Shown in pieces: positions 1 through 8,111 of a DNA stretch of 11,165 nucleotides; positions within the stretch are counted from its first letter, which is position 1, and every line of letters starts with the position of its first letter. The position numbers and the translations under genes are program-made. The stretch comes from Hepatocystis sp. ex Piliocolobus tephrosceles. Lineage: Eukaryota; Apicomplexa; Aconoidasida; Haemosporida; Plasmodiidae. The notes under the pieces are model-generated. The model did no database searches. It saw nothing but the letters and a program-made list of their open reading frames with translations, and was not told the DNA's origin. Where the stretch lies: contig CABPSV020000016.1 of NCBI GenBank assembly GCA_902459845.2, positions 40,845 to 52,009 on the forward strand, written 5' to 3'.

Positions 1-150
1 ATATGTAAATGTAAATATGTAAATGTAAATATGTAAATGTAAATATGTAAATGTAAATATGTAAATGTAAATATGTAAATGTAAATATGTAAATATATAT
101 ATGTACGAACGTATATGCATGGATATGGATGTACAAACCCAAGTTCTTAC
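1..150 (-). other. Intron 2 of the helicase gene, partial (runs off the left edge)
   Basis: The minus-strand frame leaves motif VI (HRSGRTAR) and four more residues, then meets GTAAGAAC at 150, a good eukaryotic donor. The sequence beyond turns into a 14-bp tandem repeat, not helicase-like sequence. The acceptor is not in the window, so intron length is unknown. Helicase domain 2 normally continues a little after motif VI, so at least one more exon is expected to the left. Confidence 0.75.
3..94. repeat. 14-bp tandem repeat (atgtaaatgtaaat), inside intron 2
   Basis: Six perfect 14-bp units run from 3 to 86, followed by a partial unit to 94 and then (AT)n. Each unit is itself two near copies of a 6-8-bp word (atgtaaat plus gtaaat). 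Bases 1-2 fit the end of a further unit, so the array may extend past the left edge. It lies within the inferred intron and shows no sign of coding. Confidence 0.95.
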
Positions 151-2420
151 CTTTCTGTAAATTCCTGGCTGTTCTACCCGACCTATGGACAAACGTTATA
201 TCTGTAACAGGACAGTTAAGCTGAACTATTAAATCACATTTATGCAGATCTATTCCTCTACTTAATACGTCCGTACAAAATAATATAGAATTCTGATTTT
301 TCTGAGAAAAAATATTTATTTTTTTTATTCTTTCTTTTAATAACAATTTCGAATGTAAACAATATATATTTATATTTTTTTTTAAACTTTTATTAATTCT
401 ATACTTATTTGGTATAGACGATTCTAATACTTTATCGAAAAACAAAAATTGAAACATAGTAGCAGCATTTTTTGTATCTTTAATTGTGTTTAAAAAAATA
501 ATAACTTTTTTGAAACTTCCAGGTTGTTGTTCTCCTTCTTTTTGTCTCTCCCCTTCTTGTCCTTCCTCTTCCCCTTCCTCTTCTTCGTTAAAAAAAAAAT
601 TTTTTAATAAATAAAAAAGTTTATGTAAAATTTTATTTTTTTTACATTTCACAAATTTTAAGGACAACGTGTCTGGTAAGATAGTATCCATGTAGTTTTT
701 GTTGGTACAGGTACTCACATTATTACTTATGGTGTGTCTTGTGTTAGTATTAATATTATATGTAGTATGATTAGAATTATTACCACTGTTTTCATGAGCA
801 ACAGTACATGCACCATTTAAGTTAAAAATGGAATGTTTATCTGTTCGTATTGCTACACAATTTAACAAATTAATTAGATTTTCATTTTTCATTTGAACTG
901 TTAAGTTTAGTGTGGCAGATAATAAAAAAGTTTGTATAAATTTTTTTTTTTCACCTACACATTTGTACATATGTTTAGCAATAAATTTTATATCACCAAG
1001 AAAAGATGTTTCAATTAATTTATCTACTTCATCACAAACAAAATATCTAATATGTTTTAGGTCGTATAAGTTAGTCATTTGTTTTTTTTCTTGTTTAGGT
1101 TGTAAAAAATACCTTAATCTCCCAGGTGTACATATAACTATTTCAGGTTTTTTTGCCAGTATTTTATTTTGTTTGATAACACTTAATCCTCCAATAATAG
1201 TTGCAATATAAATATTAACATATTTATTAACAAAAGTGAAGTGTTTATTTATTTGAATTGCTAATTCTCTGGTTGGTACTAGTACTATACATTGAAGTTT
1301 CGGTTTATTTATTTTATTTTTTTTTTTAAACATTTTTATTTTTTTTTGTACTATATTATTTAATATAGGAATACAAAATGTTAACGTTTTACCGGTTCCT
1401 GTTTTTGATATAACTACAATATCTTTTTTTAATTTTATTGAATCAGTTAAAGTTTGTTTTTGTATTTCTTTTGGGCTTAAGAAATTATTATCATATAATG
1501 ATTTTAGTATGTTATGTAAAATATCAACTGATTTATTTATACTCCATTCTTTGCAATGTATTAAATATTTAATGTCATCACTTTTTGGGAAATTCTTTTC
1601 GTTTTTTATAACTTCGTTTATATCAAATCGTTTTTTGGAGGGAACAGCAATTTGGTTTTCTTTTCCTTTTTTCATTTTACTTTTATGTTTTTCCATTTTG
1701 CTTTTACGTTTTTCCATTTTGCTTTTACGTTTTTCCATTTTGCTTTTACGTTTTTCCATTTTGTTTTTACGTTTTTCCATTTTGTTTTTTTTCATTTTTC
1801 CTTTTTTAGGTTCTTCTGTTATACTTTTTTCCAAATCACTGTTTATGCTTATGTTGTTATCGTTTAATCTTTTTAACTTTTTTTTTGCATCTCCCATGAT
1901 CTTTTTTTGTTTTTTCTTAATTGACTTACTTATCGCTTTATTTTTTGTTTTACCATGTTCTACTTTTTTTTTGTTGTTAATTTTGTAACTGTCTGTAGTA
2001 TGACTTAAACTGTCTGTAGTATGACTTAAACTGCTTGTAGTATCGCTTAAGCCGCTTACAGTACCGTTTAAACCGCCTGTAGTACCGCTTAGTTCATCAT
2101 TTATATTTCTCCTACTTATTTTTCCATTCGATTTTTCCTTTTTATTAATTTTTTTCTTTACTACTATGTGAGATTCATTTTTATTGAGTTCTGTTTGTTT
2201 AGCTTTGTTTAATTTTTTTTTTTTTTTTTTATTTAAAGCTATTGCTTTATCATTTTTATCAATTTTACTTTTTTTCACATTTTTTAATTCACCTTCTTGT
2301 AAATTATTTGTGTCTAATACTTTTACTTCGCTGCCATCAACAGCTTCGATAGAAATTAACCCTTCTTGTTTTAACCTATATTAAAAGAAAAGGACAAAAA
2401 AAAAAAAAAAAAAAAAAAAT

Positions 2421-2506
<86 letters not shown>

Positions 2507-2754
2507 GTGAACGTAAGTATATTATATTTGTATTAAATGTGAGAACACAAAAAAAAAAAAAAAAAAAAAAAAAAGGAATATATTGATAATGTATGTACGT
2601 TTCGCATGTAGTACTCTATACGTACATACATACATAAGTATATATATATATATATATATATATATGCATATTTATCAAACACGAATTTATTGATGCAGAT
2701 GTATTAGTACTCTTTCAAGATGGAAGGCTTAATTTTTATTTTCTTAAAATCCAT
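151..2754 (-). CDS. DEAD-box ATP-dependent RNA helicase, MAK5/DDX24-like (spliced; C-terminal end beyond the left edge)
   Basis: Coding parts are 2711-2754 (exon 1) and 151-2375 (exon 2), 756 complete codons plus one base. The ATG at 2752-2754 has an A at -3. Exon 1 ends with two codon bases before GTACTA, and exon 2 begins after TATAG with the third, so the joined frame stays open to the next donor (GTAAGA) at 150. Visible helicase motifs, in residues: Q-motif FLSPKEIQ 313-320, motif I SKTGTGKT 338-345, PTRELA 382-387, TPGR 431-434, motif II DEVD 463-466, SAT 501-503, RGID 721-724, HRSGRTAR 745-752. The family unwinds RNA or remodels RNP using ATP. The spacing around motif I (a DI pair just before it) and the short start exon recall MAK5/DDX24, nucleolar factors for the 60S ribosomal subunit; that subgroup is from remembered family features. 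The N-terminal ~300 residues are Lys-rich and repetitive, and an acidic Glu-rich insert lies near 525-600. The last exon(s) are not in the window. Helicase identity is near certain, subgroup moderate. Confidence 0.93.
1681..1794 (-). repeat. 21-bp in-frame repeat coding KMEKRKS heptads in the helicase N-terminal region
   Basis: Tandem 21-bp units give a basic heptad repeat (K-M-E-K-R-K-S/N), about five clear copies with diverged copies at each edge, one carrying His for Arg. The unit is a multiple of three, so gain or loss of units keeps the frame. The stretch is strongly positively charged, likely disordered or a charged helix. It may add RNA binding or nucleolar retention, which is inference. 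Confidence 0.9.
1989..2092 (-). repeat. 21-bp in-frame repeat coding Ser/Thr-rich heptads ([11 protein letters not shown])
   Basis: Five consecutive 21-bp units: the two at 1989-2009 and 2010-2030 are identical, the next (2031-2051) is diverged, and the last two (2052-2092) are more diverged and GC-richer. They encode heptads of the type [21 protein letters not shown] and LSGTTGG. This is a low-complexity Ser/Thr/Gly segment of the helicase's N-terminal extension, unlike the Lys-rich sequence on both sides. Confidence 0.9.
2376..2710 (-). other. Intron 1 of the helicase gene
   Basis: On the minus strand the intron starts GTACTA (2710 downwards) and ends in a T-rich tract followed by AATATAG at 2376. 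Removing it joins GA to G, restores a Glu codon and keeps the frame, and the exon-1 frame would otherwise reach a TAA three bases after the donor. It is filled with simple sequence: a 7-bp repeat array, two long poly(A) runs (poly(T) in the transcript) and a (TA)n tract at about 2640-2665. Confidence 0.85.
2424..2500. repeat. 7-bp tandem repeat (aagtaga)11 in intron 1
   Basis: Eleven uninterrupted copies of the 7-bp unit aagtaga run from 2424 to 2500. On the transcribed strand the unit is pyrimidine-rich (TCTACTT) and sits about 50-120 bases before the inferred acceptor, so it effectively extends the polypyrimidine region of the intron. Seven is not a multiple of three, consistent with a non-coding location. 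Confidence 0.95.
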
Positions 2755-2810
2755 TGTAACAAATTGAGGCAATTTTTGTAAGATTTAAAATTTAATTGTG
2801 TTGTATATTC

Positions 2811-2811
<1 letters not shown>

Positions 2812-2859
<48 letters not shown>
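2812..2859. repeat. 48-base poly(A) run near the helicase start
   Basis: An uninterrupted run of 48 A (poly(T) on the helicase coding strand) lies 57 bp upstream of the helicase ATG. It is therefore in its promoter or 5' leader. The exact assembled length of such homopolymers is unreliable. Confidence 0.9.
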
Positions 2860-2860
<1 letters not shown>

Positions 2861-2884
2861 AGTTATTTTAAAAACATAAAAAAA

Positions 2885-2946
2885 AATGATAAGTTTGCTA
2901 ACAATTAAGATAAAAAATAATAAGATTGCTAACAATTAAGATAAAA
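2885..2946. repeat. 31-bp tandem duplication
   Basis: Two adjacent 31-bp copies (2885-2915 and 2916-2946) share the core ttgctaacaattaagataaa and differ at only a few positions. It is a recent local duplication in the divergent promoter region. It could double a binding site for a regulator, but no known motif is recognised. Confidence 0.85.
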
Positions 2947-3254
2947 AAAATGCTCGAAATTTTTTGCAGATTAAAAAGATATTTGCAAGGTGATATATAT
3001 TACTTATGTAGAGGTTATTATTTTTTTTTTTTTAAATTTTATGCATATATATATACAATATACAATATACATATGTGATAAATAAAAATAGCAAACTAGT
3101 TAAAGGTGCCTTGTTGTGAGCCAAATTACGATATAACAGCTTCCTGTAAAAATAGCAAATGAGGAAACGAGAAAAATGGGAACAATGCTATTAAATAATT
3201 AAGTAAATTTATACGTAATCTTGTACCCATGCATATATGCATATATGTACGTAA

Positions 3255-3299
<45 letters not shown>
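3255..3299. repeat. Compound microsatellite (TA)n(GA)n
   Basis: A (TA) run to about 3279 passes directly into about ten GA dinucleotides ending at 3299. It lies mid-way in the divergent intergenic region, with the palindrome atgcatatatgcat just upstream at 3229-3242. Confidence 0.9.
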
Positions 3300-3305
<6 letters not shown>

Positions 3306-3732
3306 TATTTTGAAAAAAATTAATATGTAAAAATGAATTTATAGAAATATATTTACAAACATCATAAAAACGTACAACTTTTTTTTTTTTTTTTTTTCAA
3401 TTTTTTGGAGAAATTATAAAATGTATATTTAGATATTATAGGCACTTTTTCATTTATTATTTTTATAAAATTTCGTTTTTTTATGAAAAAAAAAAAAAAA
3501 AAAAAAATATAAAACAAAACAAAACAAAGTCATGCAAGGAAAATATATGTAAGCTACGAATATGTTATTTTTGCTAGCTTCTACTACTTGACTGCAGTAA
3601 TAATCAAATTATATGTATATGCTTGTTCAACTCATACAAACTGGGTTTACATATATATGTATATATTTATAAAAAAAATTTTTTACAGCGTAAGATTGAA
3701 AGTATATGTAAGAGTTCCAATGCGTTGATATT

Positions 3733-3738
<6 letters not shown>

Positions 3739-3786
<48 letters not shown>
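3739..3786. repeat. 48-base poly(A) run upstream of HisRS
   Basis: An uninterrupted run of 48 A lies 181 bp upstream of the first HisRS ATG, probably in its promoter or 5' UTR. Reading it as poly-Lys gives an apparent 76-codon frame (3623-3853) that is almost certainly not a gene. Confidence 0.9.
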
Positions 3787-3787
<1 letters not shown>

Positions 3788-3956
3788 ACAACCGTACTTA
3801 TTCGAATACTCATATATATCAACCACTTTTATTTTACAAAACGCATCAATTGATAACTGAACAAGTAGTAAAAAAATAAACAATTAATTCATTCGTTTGT
3901 TCATTAGCTAGTTAGTTAACTTACCTTTTTTTTTTTTTTTTTTACCATCTTTGAGA

Positions 3957-3995
3957 ATGTTCTATTTATGTTTGCTAAAAAAAATATACTATTAG
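3957..3995 (+). promoter_or_regulatory. Overlapping upstream ORF at the HisRS start
   Basis: An ATG at 3957-3959, 11 bases before the first HisRS ATG and out of frame with it, opens a 12-codon ORF (MFYLCLLKKIYY) that ends with TAG at 3993-3995, inside the HisRS coding sequence. Scanning ribosomes meet it first. After its stop, the next ATG on the strand is at 4076, which is in frame with HisRS (Met37). The arrangement could lower use of the first start and favour Met37. The coordinates are direct observation; a regulatory role is inference and requires the 5' UTR to include 3957. Confidence 0.45.
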
Positions 3996-6900
3996 CTCAC
4001 CAATTTCATCATTTAAATAAAAATAGTGTTTTATTTATTGACTTATTTAAAAATTTAAGTGTAAAAATAACAACTATGAACGAAGAAAAAGTGAATATAC
4101 GTATTTATAAAAATACAATATTTAACACAAAGGATGTTGTAGAAGTAAGTATAAAACAAAAAAAATTGTATTTTGAAAAATGCAGTTTTAATGATATAAG
4201 TTATAAAATAAATGAAAAACAGAGAATAATTGTAAATGGGATAAAACAAGATGGAGAATCGATTAGTAATGGTTTGAATTTAATACCTAATAACATTATA
4301 AATGAAAAAAAAGAAGAAAATCATGAAACTGTTATGAACATACCTAAAGAAACATTATATTATGACATTCACGAATTGAAATCGCTTTATTTTTTTTTTC
4401 TTATAAATATGTTAAGATTTAAAAAAAATATACATTTAGAGTTGGTAAAAACTATTTGTGATAGTATAAATAATATGGGTAATTCGGTTCATGTAGGAAA
4501 TAAAGCAGTCTACAATATTTCTAGTATAATTAATGGCAATAATATTGAAAAGTGTAACTCCAATAAATATAGTACAATACTGAAACGTTTTTTAATATCA
4601 AATTTGACAAAAATCAACGTGAGCGAATACAATTCTATTGATTTTTATAGATCCATAGATATTGTGATTGAAAAATGTAGCTTTGCTTTTTTAAACTCAT
4701 ATAAAACTATTTCTTTTTGCAACTACTTGACCTGCTGTTTATGTAACATGATGGAATTATTTAAAATAAATTGTGACGTTTTGTTTAAGAACGCATTTAA
4801 TAATAACATAAATAATAGTAACATAAAATCAATAAATTTGTTGGTTTCGAGAATTAAATGGATGATCCATGATTCGAAAATAGAAAAGGAAAAGAATATA
4901 TCTGCTCAATTTAGTTCCAATATTTTATTATTTGTGTATGTGCAAAGCAAATTAAATGAAGAATGTGATTATTTTACAAATTTGATAAATCAGAATTTTA
5001 AAAATACGTATGATACAGTTGATACATTTACAAATGAATACACAAACGAACTAAGTTGTTTACAGGTGTTTATACATACATTTTGTAAAAATGTTTGTGA
5101 GTATTTAACTGTTCATATAAATAATGTATTGGATATAATAAAAAAAGTTTTACCATATTATATAAATAAAATGGTGGAGTTTATTATGTCAAAAGAAATG
5201 ATTACAAATGAACATGTAGAATTGAAAAAGCCATTAGATTGTAACGGGTTTTTATATATGCTCGAATCGGATGTAGAACTAGATGAAAAAAAAATAAGAT
5301 CTATTTTTTTCGAACAGTACGAAAATAAATATGTAAATGACGTTAAAAATAGGTTAGGAAAGTTGTCAAGCATAGAGGGGTTAGAAAAATATAGAGAGTT
5401 AAATAATATATTTAATAAGTTGTTGTTAATTTTAACAGATATAAATATTCATATGAACATAATGTATGATATAAAAGCTTATAATAAAGCATCTGTTCAT
5501 TTTTTAAAAAGTAAAAAACTTACAGGTGGTTTTCACAATATAGGTCTTGGTTGTTTGGAGTTTAAAAATTTTATATATTCGGTTATTCGATCATGTGGTA
5601 AATCTTATACAAGTATGGATGAAAGTGTTTTAATGGAACCTATCGAAATGATAAAAGACAATTTAATAAAAGACAATTTAATAAAAGACAATTTAATAAA
5701 AGACAATTTAATAAAAGAAAATGTAATAAAAAACAATTTAATAATATGTAATCGTGTTTATTCAATGTTAAATAAACATTTTGACTTTTTACAATATACA
5801 GAAAAAATATGTGAAATATTATTACCAAAAAATATAAATTTTAATTTAAAAGTAGCAAAAGGTGCAAAAGATATTACTGGATCTGAAATGCAAGTAAGAA
5901 ATTTGTTTTTTGATTTTATAAAAAAGAAATTTTTATTACATGGTGGTGTTGAAATAGATACTCCTATATTCGAATTAAAAGAAACATTAATGGACAAATA
6001 TGGTGAAGATTCTAAATTAATTTTTGATTTAAAAGATCAAGGAGGTGAAATTTTATCACTAAGATATGATTTAACAATACCTTTATATCGTTTTGTTAAT
6101 ACACATAATTTAAATTCATTGAAGAGGTTTCATATCGGAAAAGTTTATAGAAGAGATGAGCCAAGTATGAACAGAGGCAGATTTCGTGAATTTTATCAAT
6201 GTGATTTTGACATAGTAGGTAAATATGATACATTACGAACAGATTTTCATATTTTATACATATTTTGGGACATTTTGACAAGTTTTAAAAATGTGATTGG
6301 TGATTTTAATTGTAAAATAAATAACAGAAAAATATTAGAATATATGTTATTATCATGTAATATATCACAAAATAAGATAAAAACTGTGTCAAGTAGTATT
6401 GATAAGTTAGATAAAATAAGTTTTGATCAATTCCGAAATGAATTAATAAATGAAAAAGGAATAGCAATAGAATGGGTTAATAAAATAGAATATTATTTAT
6501 CTAAAACAATGACTTTAACCCCTTTTGAAGTTATTGATTTTTTAAAAAAAGATTTATCTATATCTGTTTTGGATGAAACATATAAAAAAGAAATAGAAGT
6601 TGTCATTAACAATATGAAAGAAATTTTTAATTTACTTAAACATTTTCAAATGATAAATAAATTTTCATTTGATTTATCATTAGCAAGAGGATTAGATTAT
6701 TATACTGGGATTATTTTTGAATTTGTTTTAATTTCTGAAAATTCTATGGTAGGTAGTATAGCAGCTGGTGGGAGATATGATACTTTAATACGAAATAAAA
6801 GAAAACAATATATACCTGCCATTGGTGCTTCTATAGGAATAGAACGAATAATAACTATAGCGGAAGAAATGATAAAAAAAAAAAAAAATTTACTTTTCAC

Positions 6901-7393
6901 AAGTAAAAATATTATAGTTGAATCTGTACCTAATAAAGCAAAAGAACAAAGTGACAATATAGTTGATAAAAACAAAATGAAAAGTGAATATAACGAAGAA
7001 ATTAAAACAAATTTAAAAGATAGTGATGTAGAAGTACTTATATGTAATGTTAAAAAAGATTCTTTTAAAGAAACTATAGAATTATGTAAAAAATTATGGG
7101 AAGAAAATATACCAACTGAATTTAGTTATACAAACGATCAAAAATTACAAAAACAATTAGTTTACGCTTTGGAAAAACAAATACCACTTATTGTTATTAT
7201 TGGTGATGAAATAGAAAACGGAATTATTAAAATACGGGAATTAGCAATGGATAAAAATAAGTCCGTAGGAGAAAAACAAGTGAATATTAATGACTGTGTG
7301 CAAGAAATTAAAAAATATTTTAAAAATAAGTTAACTTGGAGGCAAAGCATGGTAAAGATGATGTTTAACTCGGAATTGGAAGCTGTGGAGTGA
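3968..7393 (+). CDS. HisRS: Histidine-tRNA ligase (histidyl-tRNA synthetase, class II)
   Basis: Charges tRNA-His with histidine using ATP. This intronless 1141-residue frame carries the HisRS signature in order: KGAKDITG 631-638 (the usual KGTRD element), motif 1 around FLLHGGVEIDTP, motif 2 with RFHIGKVYRRDEP from 720 and FREFYQCDFDIVG following, the HisRS-specific LARGLDYYTG 905-914, AAGGRYD 932-938, and motif 3 GASIGIERI 953-961. A typical C-terminal anticodon-binding domain covers about 1020-1127, after a charged linker (about 970-1018). Eukaryotic cytosolic enzymes are commonly near 500 residues; here about 620 residues precede the catalytic core, with no recognised domain. Plant cytosolic HisRS also has a long N-terminal extension, so shared origin is possible but unproven. 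The first 36 residues are basic with a single acid, presequence-like, and Met37 (4076) is a plausible second start for a cytosolic form. A 15-bp in-frame repeat array precedes the catalytic core. Divergent from the helicase. Confidence 0.96.
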   Translation: MFAKKNILLAHQFHHLNKNSVLFIDLFKNLSVKITTMNEEKVNIRIYKNTIFNTKDVVEVSIKQKKLYFEKCSFNDISYKINEKQRIIVNGIKQDGESISNGLNLIPNNIINEKKEENHETVMNIPKETLYYDIHELKSLYFFFLINMLRFKKNIHLELVKTICDSINNMGNSVHVGNKAVYNISSIINGNNIEKCNSNKYSTILKRFLISNLTKINVSEYNSIDFYRSIDIVIEKCSFAFLNSYKTISFCNYLTCCLCNMMELFKINCDVLFKNAFNNNINNSNIKSINLLVSRIKWMIHDSKIEKEKNISAQFSSNILLFVYVQSKLNEECDYFTNLINQNFKNTYDTVDTFTNEYTNELSCLQVFIHTFCKNVCEYLTVHINNVLDIIKKVLPYYINKMVEFIMSKEMITNEHVELKKPLDCNGFLYMLESDVELDEKKIRSIFFEQYENKYVNDVKNRLGKLSSIEGLEKYRELNNIFNKLLLILTDINIHMNIMYDIKAYNKASVHFLKSKKLTGGFHNIGLGCLEFKNFIYSVIRSCGKSYTSMDESVLMEPIEMIKDNLIKDNLIKDNLIKDNLIKENVIKNNLIICNRVYSMLNKHFDFLQYTEKICEILLPKNINFNLKVAKGAKDITGSEMQVRNLFFDFIKKKFLLHGGVEIDTPIFELKETLMDKYGEDSKLIFDLKDQGGEILSLRYDLTIPLYRFVNTHNLNSLKRFHIGKVYRRDEPSMNRGRFREFYQCDFDIVGKYDTLRTDFHILYIFWDILTSFKNVIGDFNCKINNRKILEYMLLSCNISQNKIKTVSSSIDKLDKISFDQFRNELINEKGIAIEWVNKIEYYLSKTMTLTPFEVIDFLKKDLSISVLDETYKKEIEVVINNMKEIFNLLKHFQMINKFSFDLSLARGLDYYTGIIFEFVLISENSMVGSIAAGGRYDTLIRNKRKQYIPAIGASIGIERIITIAEEMIKKKKNLLFTSKNIIVESVPNKAKEQSDNIVDKNKMKSEYNEEIKTNLKDSDVEVLICNVKKDSFKETIELCKKLWEENIPTEFSYTNDQKLQKQLVYALEKQIPLIVIIGDEIENGIIKIRELAMDKNKSVGEKQVNINDCVQEIKKYFKNKLTWRQSMVKMMFNSELEAVE
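5651..5740 (+). repeat. 15-bp in-frame repeat coding IKDNL pentads in HisRS
   Basis: Six 15-bp units (consensus ataaaagacaattta) at 5651-5740 encode residues 562-591. Four units (5651-5710) are identical and the last two have drifted (IKENV, IKNNL). They sit about 40 residues before the conserved KGAKDITG element, in the junction between the N-terminal extension and the catalytic core. Perfect copies at one end suggest recent expansion. Likely a solvent-exposed linker. Confidence 0.95.
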
Positions 7394-7407
7394 TGTGTCC
7401 AGCAGGG

Positions 7408-7410
<3 letters not shown>

Positions 7411-7455
<45 letters not shown>
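7411..7455. repeat. (TA)n microsatellite after the HisRS stop codon
   Basis: A 45-base uninterrupted TA run starts 18 bases after the HisRS TGA. As RNA it would be self-complementary and lie in the 3' UTR. Such tracts are frequent between Plasmodium genes. Confidence 0.9.
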
Positions 7456-7459
<4 letters not shown>

Positions 7460-7619
7460 TGATACGTACATATATACGAGGCAGTATACATTCCCGTTAC
7501 ACTATTTTGCTCGCATTTTAATTAAGGTAGTTACTTCCAACATTAACATTAATATACATATACCCAACATTTTCGCACATATATATTTTTTTGTCTTTTC
7601 ATAATGTTATTAATGAGGT

Positions 7620-7720
7620 TTTTACCCCTTTTTTTTATGCCTTTTTTTTACGCCTTTTTTTTACCTCTTTTTTTTACCCCTTTTTTTTATGCCCTTTTTT
7701 TACGCATTTTTTTTTGCAAA
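7620..7720. repeat. Degenerate C/T-only repeat (runs of 7-9 T separated by acccc, atgcc or acgcc)
   Basis: About eight irregular units of roughly 10-13 bp, each a run of 7-9 T followed by a short atgcc, acgcc, acctc or acccc spacer. The strand is almost purely pyrimidine and the opposite strand purine. It probably lies in the HisRS 3' UTR or downstream spacer. Its 68-codon plus-strand frame (7604-7810) reads mostly Phe/Leu/Pro and is judged non-coding. Confidence 0.75.
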
Positions 7721-7886
7721 TCACTTTATCTTTTGTTTATTTCGAAAAATGATTTTCATTTATTTTACTTTTTATTAAAAAAGGAAAGAAAAAAAACTAC
7801 AAACCTATAAAAAAAAAATAACTATAAAAAAAAGAATCAGTTTTTTTTCGGCTAAAAAAAGGTACCAAGTGTACACAAAAATAAGT

Positions 7887-7922
<36 letters not shown>

Positions 7923-8111
7923 AATACATTATGTATGAAAAAAAAAATGGTATTAGCAAAAAAAAAAAAAAATAAATAAATAATTTATACAAAGAATATG
8001 TTTTTTTTTTTTTTAATTTTTTTTTTTTTAAATCCATATAGCGTTATGCATATACGCCTGCTAATTGCATTATTTTAAAAAAAATATTAAATTTTATGAA
8101 CTTCCCAATTT

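Larger units (their letters stand above)
2755..3967. promoter_or_regulatory. Divergent intergenic region (helicase promoter leftward, HisRS promoter rightward)
   Basis: This 1213-bp interval separates two start codons that face apart, so both promoters and both 5' UTRs must lie here or reach into it. It holds two 48-base poly(A) runs (2812-2859 and 3739-3786), further poly(dA:dT) tracts near 3380-3397, 3486-3507 and 3926-3943, a 31-bp duplication (2885-2946), a compound (TA)n(GA)n tract (3255-3299), and a perfect 14-bp palindrome atgcatatatgcat at 3229-3242. Long poly(dA:dT) is known to disfavour nucleosomes. I see no supportable protein-coding gene here, and transcription start sites cannot be read from the sequence. 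Confidence 0.7.

Noticed and set aside
1509..1988. 159-codon plus-strand frame (and 1652-1867) rich in Phe and Leu
   Set aside because: It is the antisense of the Lys-rich helicase N-terminal repeats. The minus frame joins to conserved helicase motifs.
3623..3853. 76-codon plus-strand frame with a long poly-Lys
   Set aside because: It depends on a 48-A homopolymer and has no conserved-looking sequence. It lies in the divergent promoter region.
7604..7810. 68-codon Phe/Leu/Pro-rich frame that could look like a membrane protein
   Set aside because: It is translated from a degenerate C/T-only repeat, so the hydrophobicity is a composition artefact.
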